Part shown: positions 38,275-38,400 of the stretch, piece after piece
Layout of the letters: each line of letters starts with the position of its first letter
Position numbering within the stretch: position 1 is the stretch's first letter
DNA from: Christensenella sp. UBA1750
Lineage (GTDB): Bacteria > Bacillota > Clostridia > Christensenellales > UBA1750
DNA: 38,400 bases
Assembly: GCA_002315655.1 (NCBI GenBank)
Contig: DCHO01000073.1
Coordinates: 1 to 38,400, forward strand
Direction: 5' to 3'
Notes under the pieces: generated by a model
Database searches by the model: none
What the model saw: the letters and a program-made list of their open reading frames with translations, nothing else
What the model was told of the DNA's origin: nothing
Position numbers and translations under genes: made by a program

Positions 38275-38300
38275 CCTCTCGGGGAACCGGGGGGTTTTTT
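38275..38300 (+). terminator. terminator of the rluB-mnmM operon
   Basis: CCTCTCGG (38275-38282) pairs with CCGGGGGG (38287-38294, two G-T pairs), loop GGAA, then TTTTTT. Confidence 0.85.
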
Positions 38301-38316
38301 GCGTGGGTAAGGGATG

Positions 38317-38398
38317 CCATCCTGCCGGATACCCCCGCGAGGGGGGTATCCGGCAGGATGGCCGGGCGCGGCGTGACCGCGCCCGGGGACTCCCTCAG
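38317..38398 (+). repeat. variable-stem hairpin element, copy 2 (may continue past the window)
   Basis: 20-bp perfect stem (38317-38336 with 38342-38361) with loop GCGAG, then a 10-bp stem (38362-38371 with 38377-38386) with loop CGTGA, then GGACTCCCTCAG (38387-38398), identical to copy 1. The stem sequence differs from copy 1. Confidence 0.8.
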
Positions 38399-38400
38399 TC

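Overview
The window looks like chromosomal DNA from a spore-forming Clostridia, most likely an Oscillospiraceae-like gut anaerobe. The basis is high GC with AGGAGG-type ribosome binding sites and TTGACA/TATAAT promoters; a GerW/YtfJ-type sporulation protein; PyrR, an oxygen-labile Fe-S serine dehydratase and a class B sortase with an SPQT-type wall-anchored protein; and G+C-rich intergenic repeats of the 'CTCCCTCAG' kind. Genus cannot be fixed from the sequence.

Layout. 1-1644: 3' end of tex and an alpha/beta hydrolase. 1752-6157: a GDPD-like phosphodiesterase and a nitrilase-family amidohydrolase (minus strand), divergent from a NUDIX hydrolase and an effector-binding-domain protein, then an MFS transporter. 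6188-7873: leuA. 8118-13076: a 1652-residue secreted, wall-anchored repeat protein with its own promoter. 13153-15716: a beta-propeller glycosidase-like protein and a strongly codon-biased RraA-family protein. 15717-16196: a hairpin-rich non-coding stretch with two consensus promoters. 16197-17958: serine dehydratase overlapping pyrR. 17994-18492: a small element carrying a four-helix-bundle gene between imperfect inverted repeats. 18490-20325: a PTS EIIC-like membrane protein divergent from an XRE regulator fused to a desulfoferrodoxin-like domain. 20326-20889: non-coding repeats. 20890-28611: a six-gene export operon (three lipoprotein adaptors, one large FtsX-type permease, two ATPases). 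28771-32479: an alpha-L-rhamnosidase and a GH36-like alpha-galactosidase. 32574-32920: a RelB/DinJ antitoxin and a possible PIN-toxin remnant. 32989-34779: a D-2-hydroxyacid dehydrogenase and a class B sortase. 34987-35138: tRNA-Gln and tRNA-Glu. 35139-38255: repeats, a second four-helix-bundle gene, a DUF2953-like gene, gerW, an rsuA/rluB-type pseudouridine synthase and mnmM (ytqB).

How the parts fit. The sortase at 33958-34779 is a plausible anchoring enzyme for the large surface protein 21 kb away, whose C-terminus carries SPQTDD, a membrane helix and a basic tail. The two glycosidases lack signal peptides and should act on imported oligosaccharides. The export operon is unusual for its three tandem lipoprotein adaptors and for an AbrB-like tail on one ATPase.

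Most noteworthy observations: (i) an intergenic element family, seen at 20334 and 38317, in which hairpin stems differ in sequence but keep perfect pairing next to an invariant GGACTCCCTCAG; (ii) the HTH-desulfoferrodoxin regulator with an altered iron site; (iii) the ATPase-AbrB fusion in the three-adaptor operon; (iv) a mobile-looking four-helix-bundle element whose 45-bp end also occurs alone at the 3' end of gerW; (v) a possible small RNA or leader upstream of the serine dehydratase. None of these could be checked against a database here.
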